This document shows positions 11,830 to 23,526 of a stretch of 64,000 nt of DNA, in pieces. How positions within the stretch are numbered: position 1 is the first letter of the stretch; every line of letters begins with the position of its first letter. Below the pieces are notes generated by a model that did not search any database, was not told where the DNA came from, and worked only from the letters and a program-made list of their open reading frames with translations. Source of the stretch: Chiridota heheva. Its lineage: Eukaryota > Echinodermata > Holothuroidea > Apodida > Chiridotidae. The stretch covers positions 2,501,501-2,565,500 of the forward strand of contig JAIGNY010004475.1 in NCBI GenBank assembly GCA_020152595.1, written 5' to 3'. A program made the position numbers and the translations under genes.

Positions 11830-13170
11830 GTTTATTAAATTTCAGAAATAGGTTTGTTGTGATTTGGGTAAATCAGATATTGATTATTGTGGACAAAAAT
11901 ATTGCTATATCTACAGTATGTTATGATGATAAATTTCAGAAACTGTTTGGGTTTTCAGTATGCATACAGTATTTCAAATTTACCACAAAATTTCAGATTT
12001 AAAGAAAGGAAGCAGGAGTTCGCATTAATGACAAATTTGTCGTATATTTCGCTATGGTTGAAATTTCTTAAGACACATGTTGTACCCGTGTAGTATAATT
12101 TAGATATAGCATGTGAAATTTTACGCCAGAGTTTTTCATTAACTTAAATGAAAATCTTACCTCTCTGATGTGATTGAAAGTTTTATTGCACACAAAAATG
12201 ATTTTCATTTACACAGAAATAAAAGGAAAATGACATAACTACAAGACTAATGGCCGAATGATTCAACATGTCCCTACAAGTACTGCTCATAAACACACAT
12301 AGACTAGTACTATACTAACATGTACATTGTATGTAAAAGTTTTGATGTTGTTTTGAATGCAGGCTGTTAATTGTCAACAATATCATTAGCTAGGACTCTA
12401 CTTTCTTCCTGTATTGTGTTGTATGTGTAAAATCGTGTATCTGTGTATACTGTAAAGAAGTAGGCACGACACATTCAAAATCTCAATAGTATATTATCGT
12501 TGACAATTGGTCAAAGTTCACTAAAACCTCATGGAAGTTTGGATAAGATGAACAAAAGTATTTTTCTATTTTATTTTGGCATTATACAAGGATTACGTGA
12601 TAACTTTTTCGTAATATTTTTTATGATAATAATAGTCCGATTTTAAGTGCAATTTTCATTCATTTTAGTGAGGCAGGCCTACACAAGTGTGTATGTGTGT
12701 TAACAATACTTGCAAGCTTCGTTAGCCTGCAGTGCCCTGTACATTACGCAGTGCACTGTAGATACGACGTCAAATTCACAAACAATTTCCGAAAATCAAG
12801 GGCTTGTTGTAACCAAATACACCAGACAAAAAATTATAACACTAGGAAGCAAAGAGACTTAGAGATGCTGCAAATGTTCAGTTGAAATCTCATTCATTTG
12901 AAAATTGTGTGCTTTACTAGGCATTTACATGTGAAAATGGTATATTTGTTGGTCAGGGTATTTTTTATATTGTGGAAAAAATGATATCACCATATACTGA
13001 TAATTGATTTATCGTGACAAAATAGCATTTTTAATTTCTTATGCATGGCTAACCTAGTTTGAAGGATTTTGCAGAAATGACTGCAATATTTTGATATGTG
13101 ATCCATTGAATAATTTTAAATTTCTTTCCTTTTAATTTTCTTCTTAAAGTTCAGTAATGAAAATTGATCA
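11830..13170. other. Intron 2 sequence, nothing recognised
   Basis: AT-rich intron without domain-bearing frames, structured repeats or clear transposon ends. Confidence 0.5.
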
Positions 13171-13175
13171 GAATA

Positions 13176-13636
13176 TTAAACCCTTTACCACGTGGAGATA
13201 TTATTGCCGTTTTAGGTTCCCCATCTTTGACTCCGCCTCTCGAGCGCATTTTCGAAAAAGTGCTGGTAGAGTAAGGGTTTAGGAACCCGCGACAAGTGTG
13301 CCAACTCGAAAATATATGCAGCTTGATCCCAGTGGGCAGCCAGCGGGTCACTGAAGCAGAACGAGCCCAACTCTGCTGCTTGGAAGACAGAGGACCCTTC
13401 AATAAAAAAGCCCCTGATTAACCCTTACTCTATTATGTGGCGATATTATTGCCATTTTGGGTTCCCCATCTTTGACTCCGCCTCCCGAGCACATTTTCAA
13501 AAAAGTGCTGGTACAGTAAGGGTTAAGGAACCCGCGACAAGTGTGCCAACTCGAAAATATATGCAGCATGATCCCGGTGGGCGGGTCACTGAAGCGGAAC
13601 GAGCCCAACTCTGCTGCTAGGAAGACAGAGGGTTAA
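13176..13636. mobile_element. Composite TTAA-flanked MITE (piggyBac-like ends), copy 1
   Basis: Two ~100-bp units (13180-13277 and 13422-13522) share the CCCTTACTCTACCA-type terminal inverted repeat. The second is bounded on both sides by TTAA (13418-13421, 13523-13526). Each is followed by the same spacer beginning GGAACCCGCGACAAGTGTGC and ending GAAGACAGAGG. TTAA target sites and ends starting CCC are the known hallmarks of piggyBac-class elements. Assignment to that class is inference. The same composite occurs in the opposite orientation at 26595-26942. Confidence 0.8.
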
Positions 13637-14053
13637 TCCAGGTAGATTTTGCTTGGAAGTGTGGTTAAGATTCAACAGTTTGTATCAGAAATTGCTGCTC
13701 TACATTTATTGTGCATATATTAAATTATGAAGTGTTCTTTGAGACAATTCATAAGTCAGAAACAAAAGAAAGCTTCTTTTTTTTTTAATGGTGAAAGAAA
13801 GGACTGTTCTATTCGGAATATGATACTCTTTCAAAACACCATGAGTTGTCACTTGTATGTAAATGTGTGTTGCTGGCGAGGAATATTTTGATCAAAAACC
13901 TGCACGCAGAACAAAAAGCTTTTCAAACATGGTACAGTAGTCCTTGATACATTTTAGTTTCTTTTAACAATATTGATATGTAACATTGGTTGAGTAGATG
14001 GTTTTGTGGTCTTTACTGCAGATGTCACAGCAATAATATCATTGTCTTCACAG

Positions 14054-14240
14054 GCATTTAAACAGTCAGAAATGTGAACTTGGCAGGACACCTCTTCACC
14101 TTGCAGTAACAACAAATGATGTCAAGATGGCAGCTGAGCTGATTGCTTGTCAAGTTAGGACTGATATCCTAGATACTGACAATGAGACTGTACTTCACTA
14201 CATTGCAAGAATGAAAGAGAATGCTGATAATATGCTTTCA
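14054..14240 (+). CDS. PLA2G6: PLA2G6 coding exon 3 (ankyrin repeats)
   Basis: The acceptor TCTTCACAG ends at 14053 and the donor GTTAGT begins at 14241. The frame gives HLNSQKCELGRTPLHLAV, a canonical ankyrin TPLH turn, then DNETVLHYIARMKENADN, the next repeat, corresponding to GETVFHYAVQGDN in human. The exon ends in phase 0. The caspase-3 DVTD site of the human repeat is LDTD here. The exon requires two bases carried over from exon 2. Confidence 0.92.
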
Positions 14241-14379
14241 GTTAGTATCCTACATTGTTTTTTCCTTTTGACAGCTAATTAATTCACAGAGTAATGCTCA
14301 TTACCTACTAAACAAAGTTGACCAAACATTTTTGCAATGTAAAGAAATATTTCATATTCACAACAAAGAGTGAAAAAAT

Positions 14380-15305
14380 GAAGAAAGCTTTATAATCTCG
14401 AAATATTGAAACAAATTTCCGAGAAATAGTGAGATAAACTTTAGAGAAATATTAAGATAAATTTCAGAGAAATATTAAGATAAATTTCAGAGAAATTCTG
14501 AGATAAATTACAAAAAATATTAGAATAATTTTCATAGAAATAATTATATTAATTTCAGAGATGTATTGAGATAAATTTCAGAGAAATGTTCAGATAAATT
14601 CAGAGAAATGCTGAATGATTAAGAAAAATATTAGAATAAATTTCATAGAATTCATGAGATTAATTTCAAAGAAATATTGAGATAAACTTCAGAGAAATAT
14701 TGTGATAAATTTCAGAGTCATATTGAGATAAATTTCAGAGAAATATTGAGATAAATTTCAGAGAAATATTGTGATAAATTTCAGAGACATTGAGATAAAT
14801 TTCAGAGAAATATTGAGATAGATTTCAGACAAATGCTGAGTGATTCAGAAAAATTTTAGATTAAAATTCATAGAATTAATGAGATTAATTTTAGAGAAAT
14901 AATGAGATTAATTTCAGATAAATATTGAGATAGATTTTAGATAAATTTTAGAATAATGTTGAGATAAATTTTAGAAAAATGTTGAAATAAATTTCAAAAA
15001 TGTTGGTGATAAATTTCAGAGAAATATTGAATTCAATTTCAGATAAATTTCAGAGAAATGTTGCGATAGATTTCACAGAAATGTTGGGATAATTTTTAGG
15101 AAATGTTGAGTGAAATATTGCGATAAAATTAAGAAAAATGGGATAAATTTCAGAGATATATTGAGATAAATTTTCAGAGAAATGTTGAGTTTAATTTGAG
15201 AGAAATTTTTAATAAATTTCAGAGAAATATTGAGATAAATTTCAGAGAAATGTTGCGATAAATTTCACAGAAATGTTGAGATAAATTTCAGAGAGTAATA
15301 CAAAA
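14380..15305. repeat. Minisatellite, ~22-23-bp unit (GAGATAAATTTCAGAGAAAT)
   Basis: About 40 diverged copies of a GAGATAAATTTCAGAGAAATATT unit fill roughly 0.9 kb of intron 3. Copies vary by single-base changes and small indels, with more uniform blocks near 14690-14800 and 15210-15290. It contains no coding frame. Confidence 0.9.
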
Positions 15306-15495
15306 AAATAAGGCCAGACAGTGCATGTTCACTTTGGAGCTCAGTATTCTGATATTCTAGGGATACCAGAATATTTTTGACCGAGTGCTTCTTTTTAGTG
15401 CAAGCTATGTATTATGATGTAAACAAAAGCAAAGAAATTATAATATTGATTACTATTCTATAATATTTATTCAACAATCTTCTTTTGTCATACAG

Positions 15496-15680
15496 GCTAT
15501 CCCATTTGATAAAGCTATCATTGACTGCATAAACAAGTACAATCATACAGCTTTAAACGTGGCCTTACAAAATGAAAATTATGGAGTTGCGACAGCATTG
15601 ATAGAGGCTGGTGCCAAGGTTGATGTGGCAGATGACATCGGTTATCCAATCCATTATGCAATGAAGAAACAAAATCTTAG
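15496..15680 (+). CDS. PLA2G6: PLA2G6 coding exon 4 (ankyrin repeats)
   Basis: It encodes AIPFDKAIIDCINKYNHTAL..., then ALIEAGAKVDVADDIGYPIH and YAMKKQNLR. This matches the human block with VNNQGLTPLHLACQ and ARCNIMGPNGYPIHSAMK, i.e. two ankyrin repeats. The TPLH of the first is degraded to TALN. Acceptor CATACAG and donor AG|GTAATT fit, and the exon enters in phase 0 and leaves in phase 2. Confidence 0.93.
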
Positions 15681-16049
15681 GTAATTGTAGTTTTCAGACC
15701 ATTTATAAAGTTATCAAAAAATCGGGGAATATAATATAAACAAAAAGCATGACAAATATATATTAAGCAACTGATATGTAACACACAAACAGAGAGGCAT
15801 TTATATGGATGGGTGACCCTAGTTTATCCACCCCTAAATTTGGTCCACTACATCATTCGTTTGATTTGCCTACCTTAGCAAAGTTTGACAAAATTGCCAT
15901 GATTACCATTTGTTAATTAAACTCCATTTTCAATAATTAGATGGTTTATACTTTGATTGTGTAGTTTTAAAATTATTAAGTTTTCTTTAAAAAAAATGTT
16001 ACAATTTTCTTTTCTTCTACAAAATGTTTCTACAAATTTTCTTTATCAT

Positions 16050-16095
16050 TTATGAAAAAATGAAAATCCATGGGAATATTCCTTTAAGCTTTGCT
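16050..16095. mobile_element. Terminal repeat of a long-TIR element family
   Basis: AATCCATGGGAATATTCCTT, preceded by TTTATGAAAAAATGAAA, matches the right terminal repeat of the element at 44604-45446. The other end of this copy is not recognised. It sits in intron 4 upstream of exon 5. Confidence 0.5.
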
Positions 16096-16221
16096 GATTA
16101 TTTATGAAGATTTATTTACAGTGCTACCTGTAAGTTTTGCACTTGCTTCCCCAACTTCCATTGTATGTATAGGAAGTTATGCAGAAGTAATTTAGCAAAT
16201 ATTATTGGAATTATATTACAG

Positions 16222-16501
16222 GATTGCTCAAGCTATTTTTGCTGCTCATCAAGATGTGAATAACAGCAAGTGCAATAAACACGGTGCCACAGCTCTCCAT
16301 TGGGCCAAAACTGTTGAATTTCTGGAGTTGGCCCTCAAGTATCCCCACAATATCAATGATGTTAGCAAAACCGGCGATACTGCACTTCTCATCATGGTAC
16401 AAAGACTGAGGGCAGACTGCGCGCAGCTGCTGTTGTGTTCCGGAGCTGACCCCAATGTTCAAGGTCAAGGTGGTGATACCCCTCTTCATGTTGCTGCACG
16501 G
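16222..16501 (+). CDS. PLA2G6: PLA2G6 coding exon 5 (ankyrin repeats)
   Basis: This is the longest ankyrin exon, about 93 codons. It covers KCNKHGATALHWAKTVEFLE (human RYGASPLHWAKNAEM), DVSKTGDTALLIMVQRLRAD, LLLCSGADPNVQ and GGDTPLHVAAR. Three ankyrin repeats are visible, two with good GADPN- and TPLH-type loops. The acceptor ATATTACAG ends at 16221 and the donor GTGAGT starts at 16502. The exon exits in phase 0. Confidence 0.96.
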
Positions 16502-16557
16502 GTGAGTAATTATCAATTTGCAGCCCAACACACTCCCCAGTGTCTCCCTCTGCAAGG

Positions 16558-16860
16558 ATGAAGCAATCTTCACTCACTTCAGGATAGGCCATACCCTATT
16601 TCTTCATACTCCTATATTTTCATTGGCTCTCTTCTTTTCACCCACTGCAGTTCACTTCTCACACCCTCTTGATGACATAACTCTAATATACTACTCACAC
16701 CTAAAATACACTGTGTTTGCCATATTAACTGTATCATGGTCACATGGCCTGTCTTCTCATTCTATCTCCAAGGAAACTAGAAAAACCTGCTTTTATTGTC
16801 TTCCCAGCTCCTCAATAGATATGTTAATATGTCAAACTACAATATTATTTTTACCTTGAG
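16558..16860 (+). pseudogene. LINE post-RNase H remnant in intron 5
   Basis: The frame gives FTHFRIGHTLFLHTPI and a degraded tail. RIGHT-L-H is the conserved block that follows RNase H in Jockey-like LINEs, and the nucleotide sequence (AGGATAGGCCATACCC) resembles 20222-20260. The zinc-knuckle-like cysteines usually seen after it are lost. It begins about 55 bp after exon 5, so the intron carries a retroelement fragment very close to a donor site. Confidence 0.6.
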
Positions 16861-16923
16861 ATGTTTTTTGGGACGGACAAATAACAAAAATATTAAGAGT
16901 ATCTTCCACTTTTATTCTAACAG

Positions 16924-17053
16924 CAAAACAACTTGGACTTGGTGAATGCCTTGATTGTCTTTGGAGCAGATGTAAATGTCAGGAATTTCAAGGGGGAAAC
17001 CCCACGTCATATTGCCTCCACTCAACTGGCTAACACATTGTCAAGTTTCATGG
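16924..17053 (+). CDS. PLA2G6: PLA2G6 coding exon 6 (last ankyrin repeat)
   Basis: Encodes QNNLDLVNALIVFGADVNVR, then NFKGETPRHIASTQLANTL. This aligns closely with human [20 protein letters not shown] and GETPTFLASK. The acceptor TTCTAACAG ends at 16923 and the donor GTGAGT at 17054 leaves phase 1. It is followed by a 12.3-kb intron. Confidence 0.95.
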
Positions 17054-17059
17054 GTGAGT

Positions 17060-19550
17060 CTTTCTTTAGCTTTGTCTCCACCAGTGGTGCAACAATAGGT
17101 TGGGAAGGGTGGGTAATGCCCATGGGGCCTGATATTTGGGGGCTCGAGCAATGAGACTGCAGTACGTTTGTTTTAGGACGCGAGCTACAAATTTCCGATC
17201 GCTTGGAGGATTTTAGTTGCGCTATTAATTTACTTACACCTTCAGTTTAACGCTTTGGAAATTTCACCATTTGTTCTTTTAAGTTATTTTTGTATAATTT
17301 AACCTCTCTGGCACTATTGGCCTTTGTTCCATTATTCCATTAATCAGCTTTTTTCATGCTTCATGCATTGTTTGTATTTCGAAGATTACTGGAATGGAAC
17401 TAATGTTAAAAGCTTTGAGTTATCACTGCAACGGCTTCTGTTTTAAAATGTGTCATTAAAAAAATAAAAAAAAATTGTGAGGGGGAATTAGTTTAGCCCC
17501 AAATCATCATGTCAGAGGGTGCTTTGCAGTCTTTGATGCTCCCACTGTCTCTCACTGTAAAGTTTGAGATTCAGAAGTAAGTTTGTAAACAGCCTGTACA
17601 GTAACATATTTTGATAAACATTGTTATAATACCAAGAGCTTAATTTTGATCAGTTCTGAGACTTTCCTTATTAAAAGTTATTACAATAGCTTGTTTTATT
17701 GCTATTCATTATATTTTCATTATAGGTTAAAAATTGTTTCATCACATTCCACCAACAATGAACCCCTCTGATGGTCATTTTAATTATTCTCTTCAGAATA
17801 ACAACAGAATTATCAAAAATAGATGACCAGCATATAAATCATTTCTTTATAAAGCTCTGAATAAGATACATTAATCTTCACAAGCAAAGTGGATCTGTGA
17901 TGTTACTTCCTGTTTTCAGAAACCACTCGTTTAAGATAATGTTGTTTATCAACATGATGATGAATTATCTGGCAACAAGATTAATCGTATGAGGACCAAG
18001 AAAGTACTAATTTATGCATGTTCAAACACAACCTATTTCATATTTTCAATTGTTCAAGATAATTTTGTATTTACTTCAAGTTATATCTTACCTTCCATGC
18101 TATAAATATGCAATCTGGTCCAATAATCTGATTCTCACACTCTTCTAACCGACTTTAAAAACGTAGTTACCAATCCAGCCCTAACGTCCATAATACCTAA
18201 CATCCCTCACTGCTTTTCAGCGCATTGCTGTCACAACATCGCTGGAACTGGCCGAAAAATTTATGTTCATTTTCACCTTTTTCTAACAATTTTTATCCTT
18301 ACAGCTCCTACCATGCAGGTTTTTACACTGTTTGGCATTTTCTTCTAGCCTTTTCAAGTCACCTGAGGTAAGACGGGTGGTCATGGGACCGCAAAATATT
18401 CGGCCCGACTCACAGGACTTTCCCCATTAAGCTTACACTTAAGTTGAGAGTGTTTTCGTTTCCATCCGTACGAAACGGGTGGCTAGAACGAGAGGGTCTC
18501 ACTCTCGCAGCTGATGTTTTTAGTCCCTAGAGCACCTGGTGTGCTAGTTAAGAGGACCCCATTCCCTTGGGTTAATGTGTTTTTCACCCCAGGCCCCTGC
18601 CCTACCACGAGGATAGTCTAGCATCATACTGTGCATTGGTATTAAATTGTTAGGATGTCTTCAGTTCATATTCTCATATGCATTAGGCCAACTTCTCGTT
18701 TTGATGTTGGCGAATGCGCAGGATGTCAACATCACCACAGGGTGAGTGAGAAGTCGGCTATAGCCAGCTCCAAGGAGCTACAGTTATTACAAGAGAACCT
18801 ATATTTTATTTTACATTACCATACATATTGTGAGTTCACTTTTCTTGCATATAATTAAGACAGACTTGAAATTTATGAGCTCGGTTTATGGGGCACTGGG
18901 GGGACCCTAGGGAGTGTCCCTTGCGCCCCCTTTTCAAAAGAATTCACCTTTTCTTTTTATCTCTACAGACAAAAAGTTCAGTGGTTTGTGTTTTCTACGC
19001 TACCCCTGTGCATATAAAGAATTTATATTTTGTGCATTTTCTCGGTTTTCAAAAGTTTTCAGATTTTAAGTCTTAATTCATTTTTCTGGTGTACTAAATT
19101 GCTGTGGCTTGCCGCATACCATATTTGACATCTTCCACAGTTCTGTCTCACTTGCGTAAGGGTCGTAAATACATCCCCCTTGGTGTAAGTATATATTTTA
19201 TAAGCGCCATAAGAGGCATTCCTAATTGAATATCTACGCTCCATTATAGTCTCTGAGAGTTTTCTACTTACGCCACGACCCACGGCTCAACGATACTGAG
19301 CCGCGGAGGTCTGAGGCAGTAATCTACTTTGTTAACTTATACTGACTTACCCCCCAGGGGCCCCCGACTCGACACTACTGAGTCGACAGGGCTGCTGGCA
19401 GAGGTCTGTCAGACGTAAGTTATTTCTGAAACTATATTGATTAGCTAAGTTGCGTCTTAATTACGAAGCTTATAATAAACCACATAATACTAGCGCCCAT
19501 TCTCAACAATACTGAGTCAGTGGGGCGCAAGTAGTGGTGGGTGACTTCTT
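17060..19550. other. Start of 12.3-kb intron 6, mostly unrecognised
   Basis: Down to about 18200 the sequence is ordinary AT-rich intron. From about 18350 it becomes more GC-rich (blocks such as CGGCCCGACTCACAGGACTT and GAGAGGGTCTCACTCTCGC), suggesting an old insertion whose type I cannot identify. No coding domain is recognisable. Confidence 0.45.
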
Positions 19551-19935
19551 GTAACACCGCTGTGGACCACCGTTCCATGTAGGGAGCGGTAGGACCACAA
19601 CGGGGGGCATCTTAAGTAAGTTACAAGTAATTTCTCGGCTCGCTGTAGAGCCATTAGATTACTTCCACAAGTCCGCATGGCTCTAGTGTACGGCTCCACG
19701 GCACGGGTTCGCTGCTCCATATGGGTCCGTGGGATGGCTTTACAAGTCCATTGCACGGCTTCGTATGGGTTTATACGGCTCCGTATTAAAGCTTTACGGG
19801 TCCATACGGCTGCAGTGAATGGGTCCTTGCGGTCCCATGGCACGGGTCCATGATACCGCCTAAGGCTCCATACGGGTCCATTGCACGGATCTGTATGGGT
19901 CCATATTCAAGCTTTATGGGTCCATACAGCTCCGG
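19550..19935. repeat. Degenerate repeat rich in GGGTCCATACGGCTCC
   Basis: Variants of ACGGGTCCATACGGCTCC, with AAAGCTTTACGGGTCCATAC, recur about every 20-60 bp. The motif resumes immediately after the LINE fragment (20690 onward, GGGTCCATACAGCTCC), so a LINE interrupted this block. The origin is unknown. Confidence 0.65.
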
Positions 19936-20690
19936 CCTCTTCATCAACCTCCACAACCAAATAAAAGACTAAATCTCAAACTACACCTCTATTTATACTG
20001 ATGGCTCCAAGGAAGGCGACAAGACAGCTGCTGCTGCCGTCATCCAAGACATCACCCCTCCCCCTATCCCATTTTCCAAAACCCTTTCTGACATCAAACT
20101 GCTTATCGCTTCCCTTGTTCGTGACTGCTGGCAAACCTCATGGGACTCCCAAATTGATAACAAACTCACAAACCCACCATCCACAAACTCTCCTGTGCCG
20201 ACAACATCCACATTACCCGCTTTAGAATAGGTCACACCCACCTCACTTACTCCCATCTCCTTATTGGCTCCCCACCCCTTTGCAACAATTGCCATCCTCA
20301 CAGTCGACCACATCCTCCTTGCTTGCATCCTGTACAACCTTCCCAAAGCTTCCCTCGCTCCCCACAACTCAAAAGCCGAGCTCTTCCAAAAAAGACCTTT
20401 GAATAAAATTATCTCCTTCCTTCATCATGCTTCCCTATACAACCATATTTAGTCCTCCTCCCCCACCCCACTCCCCCTCCCCCTTCCTCTACTTTTGCCC
20501 CTTTTTTCACCCATGCACTTCCTCTCTCGATCCCAGTTTTCTGGCTTTTAGTTCCCGTGTTTCTCTCAATCTTTCCCTATTTTCTATTCTTCCTACCTCT
20601 GGAATGATCTAACCTCTCAGGCACAATTTGACCCTCGCTGTTGTGGTGCCATTAAACCATTATCAAATAAACAAACAAACCGGTGAATGG
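19936..20690 (+). pseudogene. LINE fragment: RNase H, C-terminal block and 3' tail
   Basis: SIYTDGSKEGDKTAAAAVIQ is the start of an RNase H domain (YTDGSK carries the first catalytic Asp). It is followed by SLVRDCWQTSWDSQIDNKL, then in another frame FRIGHTHLTYSHLLIGSPPL with CNNCH. Much of RNase H between these blocks is deleted and frames shift, so it is dead. A pyrimidine-rich 3' UTR leads to GGCACAATTTGACCCTCGCT and a tail of AAAC repeats near 20690. This defines the 3' end of a LINE family seen again at 24585, 40870 and 42822. Confidence 0.85.
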
Positions 20691-22130
20691 GTCCATACAG
20701 CTCCATAGTTTTCGAACAGGATAACGTACAGCGTACGATAAACATGGAAGTGCCACGGCTTTACGGGGCCATTGAAGAGGCCCTTACGTCCCAACAGGAC
20801 CCACACAGGATAACGTACAACATACGGTAAACCTGAAAGTGTACCCACCAGCAGCACAGCTGCTTAGTAAAGCGGCCTGTAGCCATTAGCTACAGAGTTC
20901 CGCGGACGTTATTCTTACCGGGATTCGTACTGAGTACGACAATATAGTGCCCCCATGTAGCCACTAGTTTCATGGCTCCGTGATGAATTGAATTTAACTG
21001 AGTTAACGACTTGTATAGTATACACAGTACGTTATCACTAATGTGAATTAAAACCCCAGTAATTGGGCTAACGGCTCGTATGGTATGCGTAGTAACGTTA
21101 AACCCCTTTTAAAAAATTTACATAAGTTAGTTTTTTTGGCATAGGTGGCAGCTTTAGACAGTTTTTGGCAACGGCACATAGTTTATGCTATACGTTAATA
21201 CGTTCATTAAGCTGTTTCACGTGGCCCGCAGCTCCACGGCTTGTTAGTTAACTACCTGTACAGTGTCGGTAATAGTTTTCTTCACATCCGTAACCATCGA
21301 CTCCGCAGTCCCAAGGTTGTTACAACCTGCTGAAGTTAACATACGCCGTACGTTAACACCATATTCAATCAACTTTACACAAGTTAAGATGCTGATATGA
21401 GTAACCAGTGGCAATGTAGTTCCACAACTACAACAGCCTGTTTCAAGTTGATGGCGCATATAGTATATGCAGGACGTTAACATAAGTTCATAACTGGACA
21501 GGCTGTAGTCGTCTGCCCCACGGTTGCAAGAACCTGTTTAACGTAATGGCCCATATTGCTTACAGTGCACGTAATAACACCATTTTGATTAACCTTTTCA
21601 GGCAAAATAACACCTCAGACACGGCTTTGGAGGCCCATAACAGAGTCCAGGAGTTTCTAACCAGGGAATCTTTCTCGTTGTGTTGTCTGTCTTTTTGATG
21701 GATGTTTCCTACTTTCATGGAACTAGGTCAGCCTTCAGGACATTTACCTGCCTTCCATGCACCACCGCCAGCAGCGCTAAGAGAACATGATCACGGATCT
21801 GTCGTCTTGCCTCAGTGGAACTCCTACAGGATGGGCATGCTTACCACAGGTGACCAGAGCTATTTGGCCTCCCGGTAATCCCGCTCCACTTTTTTTTTTT
21901 AGATGGTGGTCACCCAGATCTATCCATGTCCGTGGATGATCATCTTAGAGTGGGGAGCACATTTAACATGGTCCCCATTCCGATTCTCTGCTTCCTGACT
22001 CCTGACCCTTTGCACCACGGGTTTTTGGAGTCGAACTAAGTCAGCCTTCAGGCCTTTCACCTTCGTGCTAAGAGAACATGATTCGTCTTGCCAATCACAG
22101 GATGGGGGACTCAATATTTGGCCTCCTGGG
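20690..22130. other. Unrecognised, relatively GC-rich intron segment with internal duplication
   Basis: It contains recurring GTACGTTA/TAACGTAC-like words (20720-21600). It also has a diverged direct duplication: 21720-21880 and 22030-22120 share GTCAGCCTTCAGG, CTAAGAGAACATGAT, GTCTTGCC, CAGGATGGG and ATTTGGCCTCC. No protein similarity was found by eye. It is possibly the remains of a large transposon. Confidence 0.5.
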
Positions 22131-22288
22131 TTACACCTTTTCCGATTCTCTGCTTCCCGACTCTGCGGGTTGGTACCAGGGTAATATTAGCGATGTACTT
22201 AGCAGGGCGATGTACGACCGGTAGGACCCATTTGGCCCAGCCAACTGTGGTTCCCTAGGCTGCGCAAACACTCTGCAGACTTCTTGCA

Positions 22289-22885
22289 TGAGCTTTAGCT
22301 TTGTATGCATGCCTTGCTTGCTCTGAAAAAGCTTTATCTCAGTGTGCATGCCATGCTTGCTCTGAAGAAAGCTTTAGTTATGTGTGCATGCCATGCTTGC
22401 TCTGAAGAAAGCTTTATCTCAGTGTGCATACCATGCTTGCTCTGAAAAAAGCTTTAGCTCTTTGTGCATGTCATGCTTGCTCTGAAGAAAGCTTTAGCTC
22501 TGTGTGCATGCCATGCTTGCTCTGAAGATAGCTTTATCTCAGTGTGCATGCCATGCTTGCTCTGAAGAAAGCTTTAGTTATGTGTGCATGCCATACTTGC
22601 TCTGAAAAAAGCTTTAGCTCTTTGTGCATGTCATGCTTGCTCTGAAGAAAGCTTTAGCTCTGTGTGCATGCCATGCTTGCTCTGAAGAAGGCTTTTGCTC
22701 TGTATGCATGCCATGCTTGCTCTGAAAAAGCTTTAGCTCTGTGTGCATGCCATGCTTGCTCTGAAGGAAGCTTTAGCTCTGTGTGCATGCCATGCTTGCT
22801 CTGAAGAAAGCTTTAACTCAGTGTGCATGCCATGCTTTCTCTGAAGAAAGCTTTAACTCTGTGTGCATGCCATGCTTGCTCTGAA
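22289..22885. repeat. 40-bp minisatellite with higher-order pattern
   Basis: About 15 copies of a unit containing GCATGCCATGCTTGCTCTGA and AGAAAGCTTTAGCTCTGTGT (40 bp). Variants such as TTAGTTATG, TTATCTCAG and TTAGCTCTTTG recur in the same order, indicating duplication of multi-unit blocks about 180-200 bp long. Non-coding, in intron 6. Confidence 0.93.
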
Positions 22886-23526
22886 AAAAAATCATATATT
22901 GCTTCCCTCCTCTATTTCTGCAAAGACCTTCCGCTGCTGCAGCACAACCTTCAACACTCACATATTAATAGAAACAGAGACCTGTAGCATGATTGTAAGG
23001 TTACTTAAAGAGAGATAGACCAATAAGTTGTTTTGGTGAATTTTTCAGATATTCATGGACCTGCTTTGTCTCCTAAAATGAAAACATGTTATTGTTTATG
23101 AATCTTAGATAACTTATTGGTATAGATATTGGTGTTAGAGATGTTTTGTAGCAAGAAGCTTTCTTGAATATTTTAGAATCTAGAAAATTGTGCCATCACT
23201 TCTACAGTATGTCTAGTGCCCCTTTAATCCATCATTGCCAATGACAGCTAATTTTAGCCAATTGAATATTCCCTCTGATGTGCTATGTGTATGCAATACA
23301 ATCAAACTCATATCTTATGCTCTTTCAACAGATTCCATTCAAGGTAAGGAGGCTAAATGTTTAGTGTACAGTATGTTAATTGGAAGTAGATTGACGTACA
23401 CCTCATTTCAAGAATCACCAAGTCGGGCTTATACCTGACACCTCTAAAATTTCACAAATCCTCAAACAATTTTGCTTATTTTCATGTATAATCAAGACTA
23501 CCAGCTGTTAATTGTTAATTATTAAG

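Noticed and set aside
17300..17350. Possible fifth copy of the LINE 3' terminus (AACCTCTCTGGCACTATTGG)
   Set aside because: Similarity is short and diverged, and the AAAC tail is missing.
23332..23343. 12-bp micro-exon (ATTCCATTCAAG between an AG and GTAAGG) in intron 6
   Set aside because: Exon 6 joins exon 7 directly in correct phase with good homology; inserting it is unnecessary.
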